Source of the DNA: Bartonella vinsonii subsp. arupensis OK-94-513
GTDB lineage: Bacteria; Pseudomonadota; Alphaproteobacteria; Rhizobiales; Rhizobiaceae
Direction of reading: 5' to 3'
DNA length: 64,000 bases
Assembly: GCF_000278235.1 (NCBI RefSeq)
Contig: NZ_JH725037.1
Coordinates: forward strand, 875,174 to 939,173
The notes under the pieces were generated by a model. It saw nothing but the letters and a program-made list of their open reading frames with translations, was not told the DNA's origin and did not search any database. The translations under genes were made by a program, and so were the position numbers. Shown piece after piece: positions 11,780-23,120 of the stretch. The first letter of the stretch is position 1, and the number at the start of each line of letters is the position of its first letter.

Positions 11780-12700
11780 ATGAAAGATGAACATATAGCT
11801 GTATTAATGGGGGGATTCTCCTCTGAACGGTCTGTAAGTTTGTCTTCAGGTACTGCTTGTGCTGATATTCTTGAAGCTCAGGGATATCGTGTAAGTCGCG
11901 TGGATGTCGATGGACATATTGCTTCTGTTCTTGAGCAGTTGCAGCCCGATATTGCCTTCAATGCATTGCATGGTCCCTTTGGTGAAGATGGTCGTATTCA
12001 GGGTATTCTTGAATATTTGAAAATTCCTTATACCCATTCTGGAGTGATGGCATCAGCATTGGCGATGGATAAGGGGCGTGCAAAAATTATTGTTGCAAGC
12101 GTTGGAGTTTCTGTTGCGCCTTCTTGTGTTATGAACCGCTTTGCTGTTGGGCGAACGCATCCCATGGAGCCTCCTTATGTGATTAAGCCTGTGTGTGAAG
12201 GCTCTAGTTTTGGTGTTGTGATTGTCAAAGAAAATGAATCTGCCCCGCCTCATAATATTGTGGGAACTGAATGGGTTTATACGGATGAGGTGATCGTTGA
12301 AAAATACATTCCTGGTCGTGAGCTTACTTGTGCTGTTTTAGGAAATGAGGCGCTGGATGTTTGTGAAATTCTCCCTGATCAGCACTTTCAATTCTATAAT
12401 TATGACTCGAAATATAAAACTGGTGGCTCTCTTCACATTTGTCCTGCACCACTTTCATCAAATATTTACCAAAAGGTGCAAAGAATGTCATTAGCTGCGC
12501 ATCAGGCGATCGGTTGTCGAGGTGTTAGCCGTTCTGATTTTCGTTTTAATGAGGAAACGGGAGAATTGGTTTGGCTTGAAATTAATACCCAGCCCGGTAT
12601 GACATCAACGTCTCTTTTCCCTGATATTGCAAAAGCGAGTGGTCGTACTTATGGCGATATTGTTCAGTGGATGGTGGAGGACGCGTCGTGTATGCGTTGA
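11780..12700 (+). CDS. ddl: D-alanine--D-alanine ligase
   Basis: ATP-grasp ligase that makes the D-Ala-D-Ala used by MurF. The protein is 306 aa, DdlB-like in length. Motifs are [15 protein letters not shown] at the N-terminus, [22 protein letters not shown] in the ATP-grasp domain and [12 protein letters not shown] at the metal site. A strong GAGGAGG lies upstream of the ATG. It overlaps ftsQ by 13 bases. Confidence 0.96.
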   Translation: MKDEHIAVLMGGFSSERSVSLSSGTACADILEAQGYRVSRVDVDGHIASVLEQLQPDIAFNALHGPFGEDGRIQGILEYLKIPYTHSGVMASALAMDKGRAKIIVASVGVSVAPSCVMNRFAVGRTHPMEPPYVIKPVCEGSSFGVVIVKENESAPPHNIVGTEWVYTDEVIVEKYIPGRELTCAVLGNEALDVCEILPDQHFQFYNYDSKYKTGGSLHICPAPLSSNIYQKVQRMSLAAHQAIGCRGVSRSDFRFNEETGELVWLEINTQPGMTSTSLFPDIAKASGRTYGDIVQWMVEDASCMR

Positions 12701-13596
12701 ATGTTAATAAAACAGATGTTTCGATGGAGGTGCTGTTCGTGTCAGTTTTGCCACGTCTTTATCGTCGTGTGCTCCGGTTGATGTTTGAGTTTATAGCCGG
12801 TATTCATGTCCCTCGCCATTTTGGTTCTTTTGCAGTTTTATTGTTTTTCTTTTTTACAGTGCTTTATGGACTTTCATCAAGTGGTCATATGGGAATGATT
12901 GTGAAGGCTGTAGTAGCTGATACTGGTTTTGTGATTGCTGATGTCGATATAAATGGTAATAAGCGCTTAGTAAAACAGGAAGTTTTAAAAATTTTAGGAC
13001 TTGATACTGCTGCGTCTATATTCACTTTTGATGTTGATAGAGCACGTTTTCTTTTAGAGCAGCAAGCTTGGGTTCAATCAGCTAATATTCAAAAAATTTA
13101 TCCCAACAGAGTGCGTATTTCGGTTGTGGAGCGTGAACCCTATGCCATTTGGCAACATGATGGTGTGATGGATATTATTGATGATACAGGTCGTGTTATT
13201 TTACCCTTTAAAGGAGGGATTGTTCAGGGTTTGCCTCTTGTAGTTGGGCAGGGTGCGCAAAATGCTGCCAAAATGTTCCTTCAAGAGCTTTCGGTATATC
13301 CGCAGTTGTACAGTCGTGCTCGTGCTTTTGTGCGTGTAGGTGAACGGCGTTGGGATCTGGTCTTGGATAATGGCGTGCGCATTATGTTACCTGAAAAGGG
13401 TGCACTTGAAAGGCTTTCTTCTCTTCTTAAGACAGAGATAGCACAAGATCTTTTTTCTCGCGATATTCTAAGTCTTGATTTGCGTCTTTCTGATCGTATT
13501 ACAGTTTCTTTGTCGGATGAGGCGTTAGAGCGTCGTGCGGCTGTTGTGGCAGAAGAAGAACGCATTTTAAAAGCACGAAAGGCAGGAAGCCTATGA
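12688..13596 (+). CDS. ftsQ: Cell division protein FtsQ
   Basis: Bitopic membrane protein of the divisome that links early and late division proteins through FtsB and FtsL. A GTG at 12688, preceded by GGTGGAGGA at 12674-12682, is the preferred start and gives 302 aa. The order is a basic cytoplasmic tail, one membrane segment (residues about 45-65, rich in Phe and Leu), then a POTRA domain ([21 protein letters not shown]) and the FtsQ beta domain. It overlaps ftsA by 4 bases. Confidence 0.92.
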   Translation: MYALNVNKTDVSMEVLFVSVLPRLYRRVLRLMFEFIAGIHVPRHFGSFAVLLFFFFTVLYGLSSSGHMGMIVKAVVADTGFVIADVDINGNKRLVKQEVLKILGLDTAASIFTFDVDRARFLLEQQAWVQSANIQKIYPNRVRISVVEREPYAIWQHDGVMDIIDDTGRVILPFKGGIVQGLPLVVGQGAQNAAKMFLQELSVYPQLYSRARAFVRVGERRWDLVLDNGVRIMLPEKGALERLSSLLKTEIAQDLFSRDILSLDLRLSDRITVSLSDEALERRAAVVAEEERILKARKAGSL

Positions 13597-14894
13597 TGCT
13601 ACTTGGATCACATCATATGGGGGGACGTAAACCACGTTTTTTAACGGTTCTCGATGTCGGCTCAAGTAAGATTGTTTGTTTTATTGCTTGTTTGCGTCCT
13701 TTGAAACATACGCATTATTTACATGGTCGTACACATTCTATCGAGATTTTAGGCTTTGGGGTGCAGCGCTCACGCGGCATCAAATCCGGTGTTGTGATGG
13801 ATATGCTTGAAGCAGAGCAATCAATACGCTTGGCTGTTGACGCGGCAGAAAAAATGGCTGGTTTAGTGGTGGATTCGGTGATTGTAAACTTTTCCTCAAG
13901 CCGATTACAAAGCACTCTTATTAATGGCATGGTGCGTTTGAATGGCCGTGAAATAACACGCCGTGATGTGCGTATGGCATTTTCAGATGTTTCTCGCAAA
14001 GCTTTTGATGCAGAACGTCATGTCATGCATTCCATTCCAGTCTCTTATGTATTGGATGGAGATAAAGGAATTTCTGATCCTATTGGAATGGCAGGGGAGT
14101 CGTTTGGGGTGGATGTGCATGTGTTGACAGCAGAAACAGCGTCTTTGCGTAATTTAGAAACTTGCATTAATCGTGCACATTTGAGTGTTGAAGCAATGGT
14201 TGCAACCCCCTTTGCAAGTGGTCTTGCTGTTTTGATGAATGATGAGGCGCATTTAGGGGCGGCATGTATTGATTTTGGTGGTGGGACAACAACATTTTCG
14301 GTGTTTTTTGAAGGAAAATTTGTTCATGCCGATGCACTTGCAGTTGGTGGGCATCATGTAACGCTTGATATTGCGCGTGGATTTTCTATGTCACTTACAG
14401 AGGCAGAACGTTTAAAGGTGGTCTACGGTTCAGCACTTCAGACAAGTGCTGATGAGCGGCATATGATTAATGTAGCAGAGATTGGGAATGGCCATCGTGA
14501 AACGCAATATCCTCGTGCTGTTCTTGGTCGTATCATTCGTGCACGTGTTGAAGAAATCTTAGAGATGGTACGTGATTGTTTAAATCGTTCTGGTTTTTGT
14601 CACATTATTGGTAAGCGTGTTATTTTGACTGGGGGGGCAAGCCAGTTAACAGGATTGCCAGAGATGGCACGGCGTATCTTAGGAAGAAATGTTCGTATAG
14701 GGCGGCCTTTAGGTATCTCGAGGCTTCCTTCTCTTGCAAAAGGGGCGGCGTTTACATCTGCTGTTGGATTGTTGATTTATCCGCAATTGGTGGGGTTTGA
14801 AGAAAAAACAATGCAGGGTGCAGTGAATCATTTATCGATGGGCACGCGTGGGTATTTTCAGCGTGTTGGTCAGTGGTTGCGTGAGAGTTTTTAG
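13593..14894 (+). CDS. ftsA: Cell division protein FtsA
   Basis: Actin-like ATPase that anchors FtsZ filaments to the membrane. The protein is 433 aa. The phosphate-1 motif is VLDVGSSKIVCFIA; the 1C subdomain and phosphate-2 motif IDFGGGTTTFSVF follow, and the adenosine motif reads VILTGGASQLTGLPE. The final residues (FQRVGQWLRESF) resemble the amphipathic membrane-targeting helix. It overlaps ftsQ and precedes ftsZ by 69 bases. Confidence 0.96.
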   Translation: MMLLGSHHMGGRKPRFLTVLDVGSSKIVCFIACLRPLKHTHYLHGRTHSIEILGFGVQRSRGIKSGVVMDMLEAEQSIRLAVDAAEKMAGLVVDSVIVNFSSSRLQSTLINGMVRLNGREITRRDVRMAFSDVSRKAFDAERHVMHSIPVSYVLDGDKGISDPIGMAGESFGVDVHVLTAETASLRNLETCINRAHLSVEAMVATPFASGLAVLMNDEAHLGAACIDFGGGTTTFSVFFEGKFVHADALAVGGHHVTLDIARGFSMSLTEAERLKVVYGSALQTSADERHMINVAEIGNGHRETQYPRAVLGRIIRARVEEILEMVRDCLNRSGFCHIIGKRVILTGGASQLTGLPEMARRILGRNVRIGRPLGISRLPSLAKGAAFTSAVGLLIYPQLVGFEEKTMQGAVNHLSMGTRGYFQRVGQWLRESF

Positions 14895-14963
14895 TTAAGT
14901 CTATAGAGGTAAAATTGAATTTCATCGCTTTAGCTTGCGGTGTCTTATGAGAAGGAAAAGAAA

Positions 14964-16718
14964 ATGACGATTAATCTGCATCGGCCAGATATCGCGGAAT
15001 TGAAGCCACGCATTACCGTTTTTGGTGTTGGCGGTGGTGGCGGGAATGCCGTGAATAATATGATTAATGCTGGTCTTCAGGGAGTTGATTTTGTTGTGGC
15101 AAATACAGATGCACAGGCTTTGGCTATGTCAAAGGCTGAACGTGTTATCCAGCTTGGTGCAGCAGTTACAGAAGGTTTAGGTGCTGGTGCTTTGCCAGAA
15201 GTGGGACAAGCGGCTGCAGATGAATGTATTGATGAAATTATCGACCATCTAGCAGATTCCCATATGGTCTTTATTACTGCTGGTATGGGGGGAGGTACCG
15301 GAACTGGGGCGGCTCCTGTTGTGGCTCGTGCGGCACGTGAAAAAGGTATTTTGACCGTTGGTGTTGTGACAAAGCCATTTCAGTTTGAAGGTGCACGCCG
15401 TATGAAAACGGCAGAGGCTGGTATTGAAGAATTACAAAAGTCTGTCGATACATTGATTGTTATTCCTAATCAGAATCTTTTTCGTATTGCAGATGAAAAA
15501 ACAACATTTGCTGATGCTTTTGCTATGGCTGACCAAGTGCTTTATTCTGGTGTTGCTTCCATTACGGATTTGATGATTAAAGAAGGGCTCATTAATCTTG
15601 ATTTTGCAGATGTTCGTTCTGTTATGCATGAAATGGGGCGTGCGATGATGGGAACTGGTGAGGCATCTGGTGATGGGCGTGCTTTGGCTGCTGCTGAAGC
15701 CGCTATTGCAAATCCATTGTTGGATGATACTTCTATGCGTGGTGCGCGTGGTTTACTCATTTCCATTACTGGTGGTCGTGATATGACTCTCTTTGAAGTA
15801 GATGAAGCTGCTAATCGTATTCGTGAAGAAGTAGATGCGGATGCGAATGTTATCTTTGGGGCTATTGATGATGAGTCATTAGAGGGTGTTATTCGTGTAT
15901 CTGTGGTGGCGACGGGTATTGATCGTGAGGTCAGTGAGATTGTTCAACCCTCTCATACTCAATTTCAAAAACCTGCACCTTCCATGCGCAAGAGCGATCC
16001 TGCTATGCCGCAGACTTCTTTGCATGTTCAGTCACCTCCCTTACGTTCTGAGTCAATGGTAGAAGTGATAGAAGCACTTGAAATAGAAAACGGCAAATCA
16101 GCTGGAGAACAGTTCCGTCCTAAAAGTCAAATTTTTGCACAGCCTGCAGATGCTGTTGTTGCACGAAATGCGAATGCTACTCCTTATGGAGCAAGTGCTG
16201 TTCATGGGCAGACGTCAAATGCGCCACGGATGCAAGTTGGCCGTGGTTCTCCGCAATCTATGATTGCACCAGTAAGCATGGAGGCAACGGCGCATGTTCT
16301 TGATGAGATGACAGAAGTTGTGAAACAGAAAGACAAGCAGGTACAACAGATGCAAGTACGTTCACCTATGCGTATGCCTGAGTTAAAGGATTTTCCCCCT
16401 GTTGTTCATGACCAACGTGTGAGGTCATCTGCAGCTAGCCAAGGTCCTCGTAATCTTTGGCAGCGTTTGAAACAGAGTTTAACACATCGTGAGGAAGTAG
16501 AGCCAGAAGCTCGGCTAGAGCCTGCTGTGAGATCTTCTCAGCAGCAAGAAGCGCGTGTTTATAATAAAAGTTCTCAGGCATTGTCTCAGGATGCGTCTGT
16601 TTATGTTCCACGTCGTTCTGGTGCCTTACACCCTCCTGTGCCGCAAGATCAGCGTAATTTTATAAGTGAAGAAGACCAGTTAGAAATACCAGCGTTTTTG
16701 CGTCGTCAGGCCAATTAA
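14964..16718 (+). CDS. ftsZ: Tubulin-like division GTPase FtsZ, long-linker form
   Basis: Forms the Z ring. The ATG at 14964 is preceded by GAGAAGGAAAAG; an upstream in-frame start at 14940 is not favoured. The protein is 584 aa, much longer than the roughly 380 aa of E. coli FtsZ. The tubulin signature GGGTGTG lies at residues 109-115 in a conserved GTPase core ending near residue 320. A Gln, Ser and Pro-rich linker of about 240 residues follows, then a conserved C-terminal peptide ([10 protein letters not shown]) that would bind FtsA. Long linkers are known in Rhizobiales. Confidence 0.97.
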   Translation: MTINLHRPDIAELKPRITVFGVGGGGGNAVNNMINAGLQGVDFVVANTDAQALAMSKAERVIQLGAAVTEGLGAGALPEVGQAAADECIDEIIDHLADSHMVFITAGMGGGTGTGAAPVVARAAREKGILTVGVVTKPFQFEGARRMKTAEAGIEELQKSVDTLIVIPNQNLFRIADEKTTFADAFAMADQVLYSGVASITDLMIKEGLINLDFADVRSVMHEMGRAMMGTGEASGDGRALAAAEAAIANPLLDDTSMRGARGLLISITGGRDMTLFEVDEAANRIREEVDADANVIFGAIDDESLEGVIRVSVVATGIDREVSEIVQPSHTQFQKPAPSMRKSDPAMPQTSLHVQSPPLRSESMVEVIEALEIENGKSAGEQFRPKSQIFAQPADAVVARNANATPYGASAVHGQTSNAPRMQVGRGSPQSMIAPVSMEATAHVLDEMTEVVKQKDKQVQQMQVRSPMRMPELKDFPPVVHDQRVRSSAASQGPRNLWQRLKQSLTHREEVEPEARLEPAVRSSQQQEARVYNKSSQALSQDASVYVPRRSGALHPPVPQDQRNFISEEDQLEIPAFLRRQAN

Positions 16719-16834
16719 TTGGTAAAAAGTGAGGAAAGGGAGGAATTTTACTCCTTTTTCTATGGCGAGAAAAAGCTTTGTGGTGTCAGATATACTGCGT
16801 TTTTTGAGGGATTGAGCGAAATATTTTGTTTTTT

Positions 16835-16863
16835 ATAAACCCGCTTATAATAAGCGGGTTTAT
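16835..16863 (+). terminator. Terminator hairpin after ftsZ
   Basis: A perfect stem of about 13 base pairs (arm AAACCCGCTTA at 16837-16847, partner at 16851-16861, loop TAA) followed by TATTATTT. It lies 117 bases past the ftsZ stop and before lpxC, so it probably ends the dcw transcript. Confidence 0.75.
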
Positions 16864-16937
16864 TATTTGCTATGCATATCATTTTTATGGTTTTATAACT
16901 GTTTTTAATAAGCGTAAAAGCAATTCAATGTAGTGAT

Positions 16938-17813
16938 GTGGTGAATCTGGTGCAAAAATATCAATCCACTCTTAAACAAGCTGTGACATTTAAGGGTTAT
17001 GGTGTCCACAGTGGGGGGGTATCTGTGCTGAAGGTTCATCCAGCGGATGTAGGGTGTGGGATTGTTTTCAAGCGTTGTGGATTAGACGGAACAGATCATA
17101 TATTTCAAGCACATGCATCGCAAACGGGAGCGGCTCAATTATCAACGGTGCTTGGGCATGGAGAGTACAAAATTGAAACAATTGAACATTTGATGTCTGC
17201 TATCGTTGCTTATAATTTGGATAATCTCGTTATTGAAGTCTCAAGTCATGAGCTACCTATTTTGGATGGTTCTGCATGGCAGTATTGTCAAGTTTTTGAA
17301 GAAGTTGGCATTGTACAGCAGAATGCGTTGCGTTCCTATTTCATTATAAAAAAGCCACTGCGGGTTGAAGTTGATAGTGGTTTTGCAGAGTTTTTGCCGT
17401 TTAATGGGCGTCGTTTTGATATAATGATTTCTTTCCCTTCTTCTGCTATTGGTAAGCAACACTTCATTTTTGATCTTACCACAAAGGGATTTCGAGATGA
17501 TTTATCACGTGCGCGCACTTTTGGTTTTGTTAAAGACGTGGAAAAATTACGGGCTTCTGGAAAGGCGAGAGGTGCTTCTTTAGAAAATTCTCTTGTTATC
17601 GGTCTTGATGATAAAATCATGAATCCAGATGGTCCTTATTGGAAGAATGAATGTGTGCGACACAAAATGCTTGATGCGATTGGTGATACTGCTTTACTTG
17701 GAGCACCTTTTATTGGATTATTCCGCTCCTATTGTGGTGGGCATCGAATTAATGCACAATTGGTGAAAGCTGTTTTGGCAGACGAATCGTGTTACGAAAA
17801 AAGTTATTTATAG
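16938..17813 (+). CDS. lpxC: UDP-3-O-acyl-N-acetylglucosamine deacetylase LpxC
   Basis: Zinc deacetylase for the committed step of lipid A synthesis. The protein is about 291 aa. Seen in order are GYGVHSGG, the zinc-ligand helix IEHLMSA, HELPILDGSAWQYC, SRARTFGF, and GPYWKNECVRHKMLDAIGD carrying the other His and Asp ligands. The start is unsure: GTG codons at 16938, 16941 and 16950 are in frame and none has a strong ribosome binding site. It lies after the ftsZ terminator, so it probably has its own promoter. Confidence 0.94.
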   Translation: MVNLVQKYQSTLKQAVTFKGYGVHSGGVSVLKVHPADVGCGIVFKRCGLDGTDHIFQAHASQTGAAQLSTVLGHGEYKIETIEHLMSAIVAYNLDNLVIEVSSHELPILDGSAWQYCQVFEEVGIVQQNALRSYFIIKKPLRVEVDSGFAEFLPFNGRRFDIMISFPSSAIGKQHFIFDLTTKGFRDDLSRARTFGFVKDVEKLRASGKARGASLENSLVIGLDDKIMNPDGPYWKNECVRHKMLDAIGDTALLGAPFIGLFRSYCGGHRINAQLVKAVLADESCYEKSYL

Positions 17814-17884
17814 GTGATGTGAGAGAAAGATTGAAAAGATTTTCTTATGGCTGGTTTGATTTTTAAGGGGATGATTGACCTAAG

Positions 17885-17903
17885 CCACTAAATTGGTTAG
17901 TGG
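17885..17903 (+). terminator. Possible weak terminator after lpxC
   Basis: Inverted repeat CCACTAA / TTAGTGG with loop ATTGG, followed by ATTTTAAAG. The stem is 7 base pairs and the T run is short, so this is only a candidate. Confidence 0.35.
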
Positions 17904-17983
17904 ATTTTAAAGTGATATGGTATAAAAATTTTTAATAAATAACTTTTGCTACAAGGTGATATTCTCTGGAGGCCGGGAAAACT

Positions 17984-18877
17984 ATGATAAAATCTTATGG
18001 ATGTATTGAAAATTTGGCATATAGGAAATCTAATATTGTACGCAAGGTGTTGGGGGTTATGCTTTTGGGGAGCACTTGCGTGTTAGCAGGTTGTTTATTT
18101 AAAGAGAAAAATACCCTTGATCCTTCTGCATATGTTTTAAAAATGGATCCACCAGATGTTTTATATAATCAGGCACTTGCTAGCCTTAATAGTGGACGAC
18201 TTGGGGATGCATCGAAAAAGTTCCTTACGATTGAAAAACAGTATGCTTATACGGACTGGGGGCGTAAATCCCTAGTGATGGGCGCTTTTACAAATTATCG
18301 ACTTGGCAAGTATGATGATTCAATTAGTATGGCTCAGCGCTATATTACTCTTTATCCAGGATCAGATGATTCTGCTTATGCTTATTATATTATTGGTCTT
18401 TCTTCTTTCCGACGGATTCCTGATGTTACACGAGATCAACGCGATACAAAGCGTGCTATTGCTGCTATGCAACTTCTCATAGAGCGCTATCCGCATTCTG
18501 AGTATGTGGAGGATGCTAAAGCAAAGATACGTTTTGGTCGAGAGCAGTTGGCTGGTAAAGAAATGCAGGTTGGCCGTTATTATGAAGAAGGCCGACGCTA
18601 TCTTGCTGCAAGTAGAAGATTTCGTACGGTGGTTGAAGAGTATTCCGATACAAATCAAATTGAAGAAGCACTTTTTCGCTTGACAGAAGTTAATCTTGCT
18701 CTTGGCTTAACTGCGGAAGCACAGACAGCAGCAGCTATTTTAGGACGTAATTATCCTAAAAGTGAGTGGTATAAGTTTTCTTATAATTTATTGCAAAAGA
18801 ATAGCATATCTCCACAGGAGCATAAATCTTCTTGGATCTCACATGCTTTAAGTGGTGATAAGAATAAGGCACGTTGA
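17984..18877 (+). CDS. bamD: Outer-membrane assembly lipoprotein BamD
   Basis: Lipoprotein of the BAM complex that inserts beta-barrel proteins into the outer membrane. The protein is 297 aa. An N-terminal signal ends in the lipobox LAGC (about residues 33-36), so the mature protein starts at Cys and is lipidated. TPR-like helical repeats follow, including YNQALASLNSGRLGDA and FRTVVEEYSDTNQIEEAL, the usual YfiO/BamD pattern. GGAGG stands before the ATG. recN follows six bases after the stop. Confidence 0.93.
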   Translation: MIKSYGCIENLAYRKSNIVRKVLGVMLLGSTCVLAGCLFKEKNTLDPSAYVLKMDPPDVLYNQALASLNSGRLGDASKKFLTIEKQYAYTDWGRKSLVMGAFTNYRLGKYDDSISMAQRYITLYPGSDDSAYAYYIIGLSSFRRIPDVTRDQRDTKRAIAAMQLLIERYPHSEYVEDAKAKIRFGREQLAGKEMQVGRYYEEGRRYLAASRRFRTVVEEYSDTNQIEEALFRLTEVNLALGLTAEAQTAAAILGRNYPKSEWYKFSYNLLQKNSISPQEHKSSWISHALSGDKNKAR

Positions 18878-18883
18878 TTTTAT

Positions 18884-20545
18884 ATGCTGGTACAGCTTTC
18901 GATTCATAATATTGTTTTGATCGAAACGCTTGATATTCATTTCACAGCGGGTTTATCGGTTTTAACTGGAGAAACAGGTGCTGGAAAGTCTATTCTTCTT
19001 GATGCTTTGTCGCTAGCTCTTGGTGGGCGTGGGGATGCTTCGCTTGTGCGTCATGGTGCTGACCGCGGGCAGGTGACAGCTGTCTTTGATGTGCCTGTTT
19101 CGCATCCTGCGCGCCAGATCATCCGTGAAAATGGTTTTGATGATGAAGGCGATATCATTTTACGACGTGTGCAGTCAAGTGATGGTCGTAGCCGTGTTTT
19201 TATCAATGATCAGGTTGCCAGTGTTGCATTGATGCGTAATGTTGGACGGCAGTTGGTGGAAATTCACGGACAGCATGATGATCGTGCACTTGTTGATGTT
19301 GCAACACATCGCCAGTTATTAGATGCCTTTGGGGGGCTTGAGGATGAAACGGAAAATTTGCGGCAGTGCTATCGGATATGGCGTGAATTTGAAGAACGCT
19401 TGCAAAATCAGCGTAGTAAAGTAGAAGATGCTGTGCGTGAGGCTGATTATCTTCGTGCATGTGTGGAAGAGCTTGAAAAGCTTGATTTTCAAGTTGGTGA
19501 AGAAGAGAAACTGTCTCTTCGTCGTGCGGATATGCTGAAATTAGAAAAAATAGCGACGGATATTAAAGAGGCTGATGATCTCTTAAGTGGACCAAAATCA
19601 CCAATTCCTGTTCTTTCTAATTTGGTAAGGCGTTTGGAGAGAAAAATCTCTGAAGCGCAAGAGCTCATTACACCTGTCGTGAAATCTATTGATGAGGCAT
19701 TGCATGCACTTGCAGCAGCACAAGAGGGTATTGAAGAGGCAGTGCGGGCATTGGATTTTGATACTGGTGAATTGGAACGGATAGAAGAGCGTCTTTTTGC
19801 TCTTCGTGGTTTTGCTCGTAAATATCATGTTGCTGCAGATGAATTGGTTTTGTTGCGTGATAAAATGGACGCTGAGCTTGCTGATTTCGAGGATGCGCAA
19901 GCTACATTAACGCGTTTCGAACATGAGGCACAGGAAGCACAAAAAAAATATGATGTATTAGCGCAAGCATTATCAATAAAGCGTCGAGAAGTAGCAAAGC
20001 ACTTGTCTGAAAGTGTTATGGCTGAATTACCGGCATTAAAATTGGAAAAAGCAGAATTTATTGTTGAAATACAAAGCGATATTGAAAAACGGGGGGAAGA
20101 AGGGATAGATCGTATTGAATATTGGGTTCGGACAAATCCTGGAACACGCGCGGGACCAATGCTTAGTGTGGCTTCAGGTGGTGAACTGTCTCGTTTTTTA
20201 TTAGCGTTAAAAGTTGTTCTGTCTGATCGTGGATCAGCTCCAACATTGATCTTTGATGAAATTGATACGGGGGTTGGGGGAGCTGTTGCCGCTGCTATTG
20301 GACAACGATTGCAGCGTTTATCAAAAACTATTCAGGTTTTTGCTATTACACATGCACCGCAGGTAGCCTCCAAAGCACATAGCCACTTTCTTATTTCAAA
20401 GGCTGAAAGTGATGATAAAGGGCGTTTTATGACGGCTGTGCATAAAATGGAGGAGCATGAGCGTGCAGAAGAAATTGCCCGCATGTTAGCAGGAGAACAG
20501 ATTACGCAAGAGGCGCGTGCAGCTGCTCAAAAGCTTCTCACATAG
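18884..20545 (+). CDS. recN: DNA repair ATPase RecN
   Basis: SMC-like ATPase for double-strand-break repair. The protein is 553 aa. The Walker A GETGAGKS lies at residues 29-36. A coiled-coil region spans about residues 155-390, and the C-terminal ABC half carries the signature SGGELSRFLLALK, the Walker B LIFDEIDTGVGG and ITHAPQVA. It lies between bamD and ligA, an order common in Rhizobiales. Confidence 0.96.
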   Translation: MLVQLSIHNIVLIETLDIHFTAGLSVLTGETGAGKSILLDALSLALGGRGDASLVRHGADRGQVTAVFDVPVSHPARQIIRENGFDDEGDIILRRVQSSDGRSRVFINDQVASVALMRNVGRQLVEIHGQHDDRALVDVATHRQLLDAFGGLEDETENLRQCYRIWREFEERLQNQRSKVEDAVREADYLRACVEELEKLDFQVGEEEKLSLRRADMLKLEKIATDIKEADDLLSGPKSPIPVLSNLVRRLERKISEAQELITPVVKSIDEALHALAAAQEGIEEAVRALDFDTGELERIEERLFALRGFARKYHVAADELVLLRDKMDAELADFEDAQATLTRFEHEAQEAQKKYDVLAQALSIKRREVAKHLSESVMAELPALKLEKAEFIVEIQSDIEKRGEEGIDRIEYWVRTNPGTRAGPMLSVASGGELSRFLLALKVVLSDRGSAPTLIFDEIDTGVGGAVAAAIGQRLQRLSKTIQVFAITHAPQVASKAHSHFLISKAESDDKGRFMTAVHKMEEHERAEEIARMLAGEQITQEARAAAQKLLT

Positions 20546-20622
20546 ATATAATTGACGCGCATGCGTTCATTGAGGTTCTATTTATGCAGAAGAGTTGAGA
20601 ACCTTATGGCCATGGCCCATAA

Positions 20623-22797
<2,175 letters not shown>

Positions 22798-23120
22798 GAA
22801 GGGGATGCTTCAAGTATGATGAGAATTCACTCGTTCTCTTTAGTACTGTAAAATATTGTCCTTCAGGATGGTCATGTAATAAAAGTTTCTATAAAGAAAA
22901 GGGGATATGTAACTGCCTGTAGTTGATGGGATAGGGGGAAAAGGCATTCCCCCTTGCAAGTTTATCCCGTCCTATTCCGCGGAGGTTAGTGGTCCCAGCA
23001 AAAAAACTTGAAGTACCTTATAAAAATTTTATATTTCCTGGCAACATACAGGTTTTTCTTTTACGAAGAAAAGGTACAGTATTCTGTAAGAAGAGTGAGA
23101 AGATGTTTGTGCTTCTTCAC
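22798..23120. other. Intergenic gap with nested hairpin between convergent ligA and peptidase genes
   Basis: No gene is seen in these 323 bases. A compact structure lies at 22928-22968: an inner stem GGGGGAA / TTCCCCC (22934-22940 with 22947-22953) flanked by an outer GGGATA / TATCCC pair. It lacks a clean T run in either direction, so whether it is a terminator or part of a small RNA is open. Confidence 0.5.
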
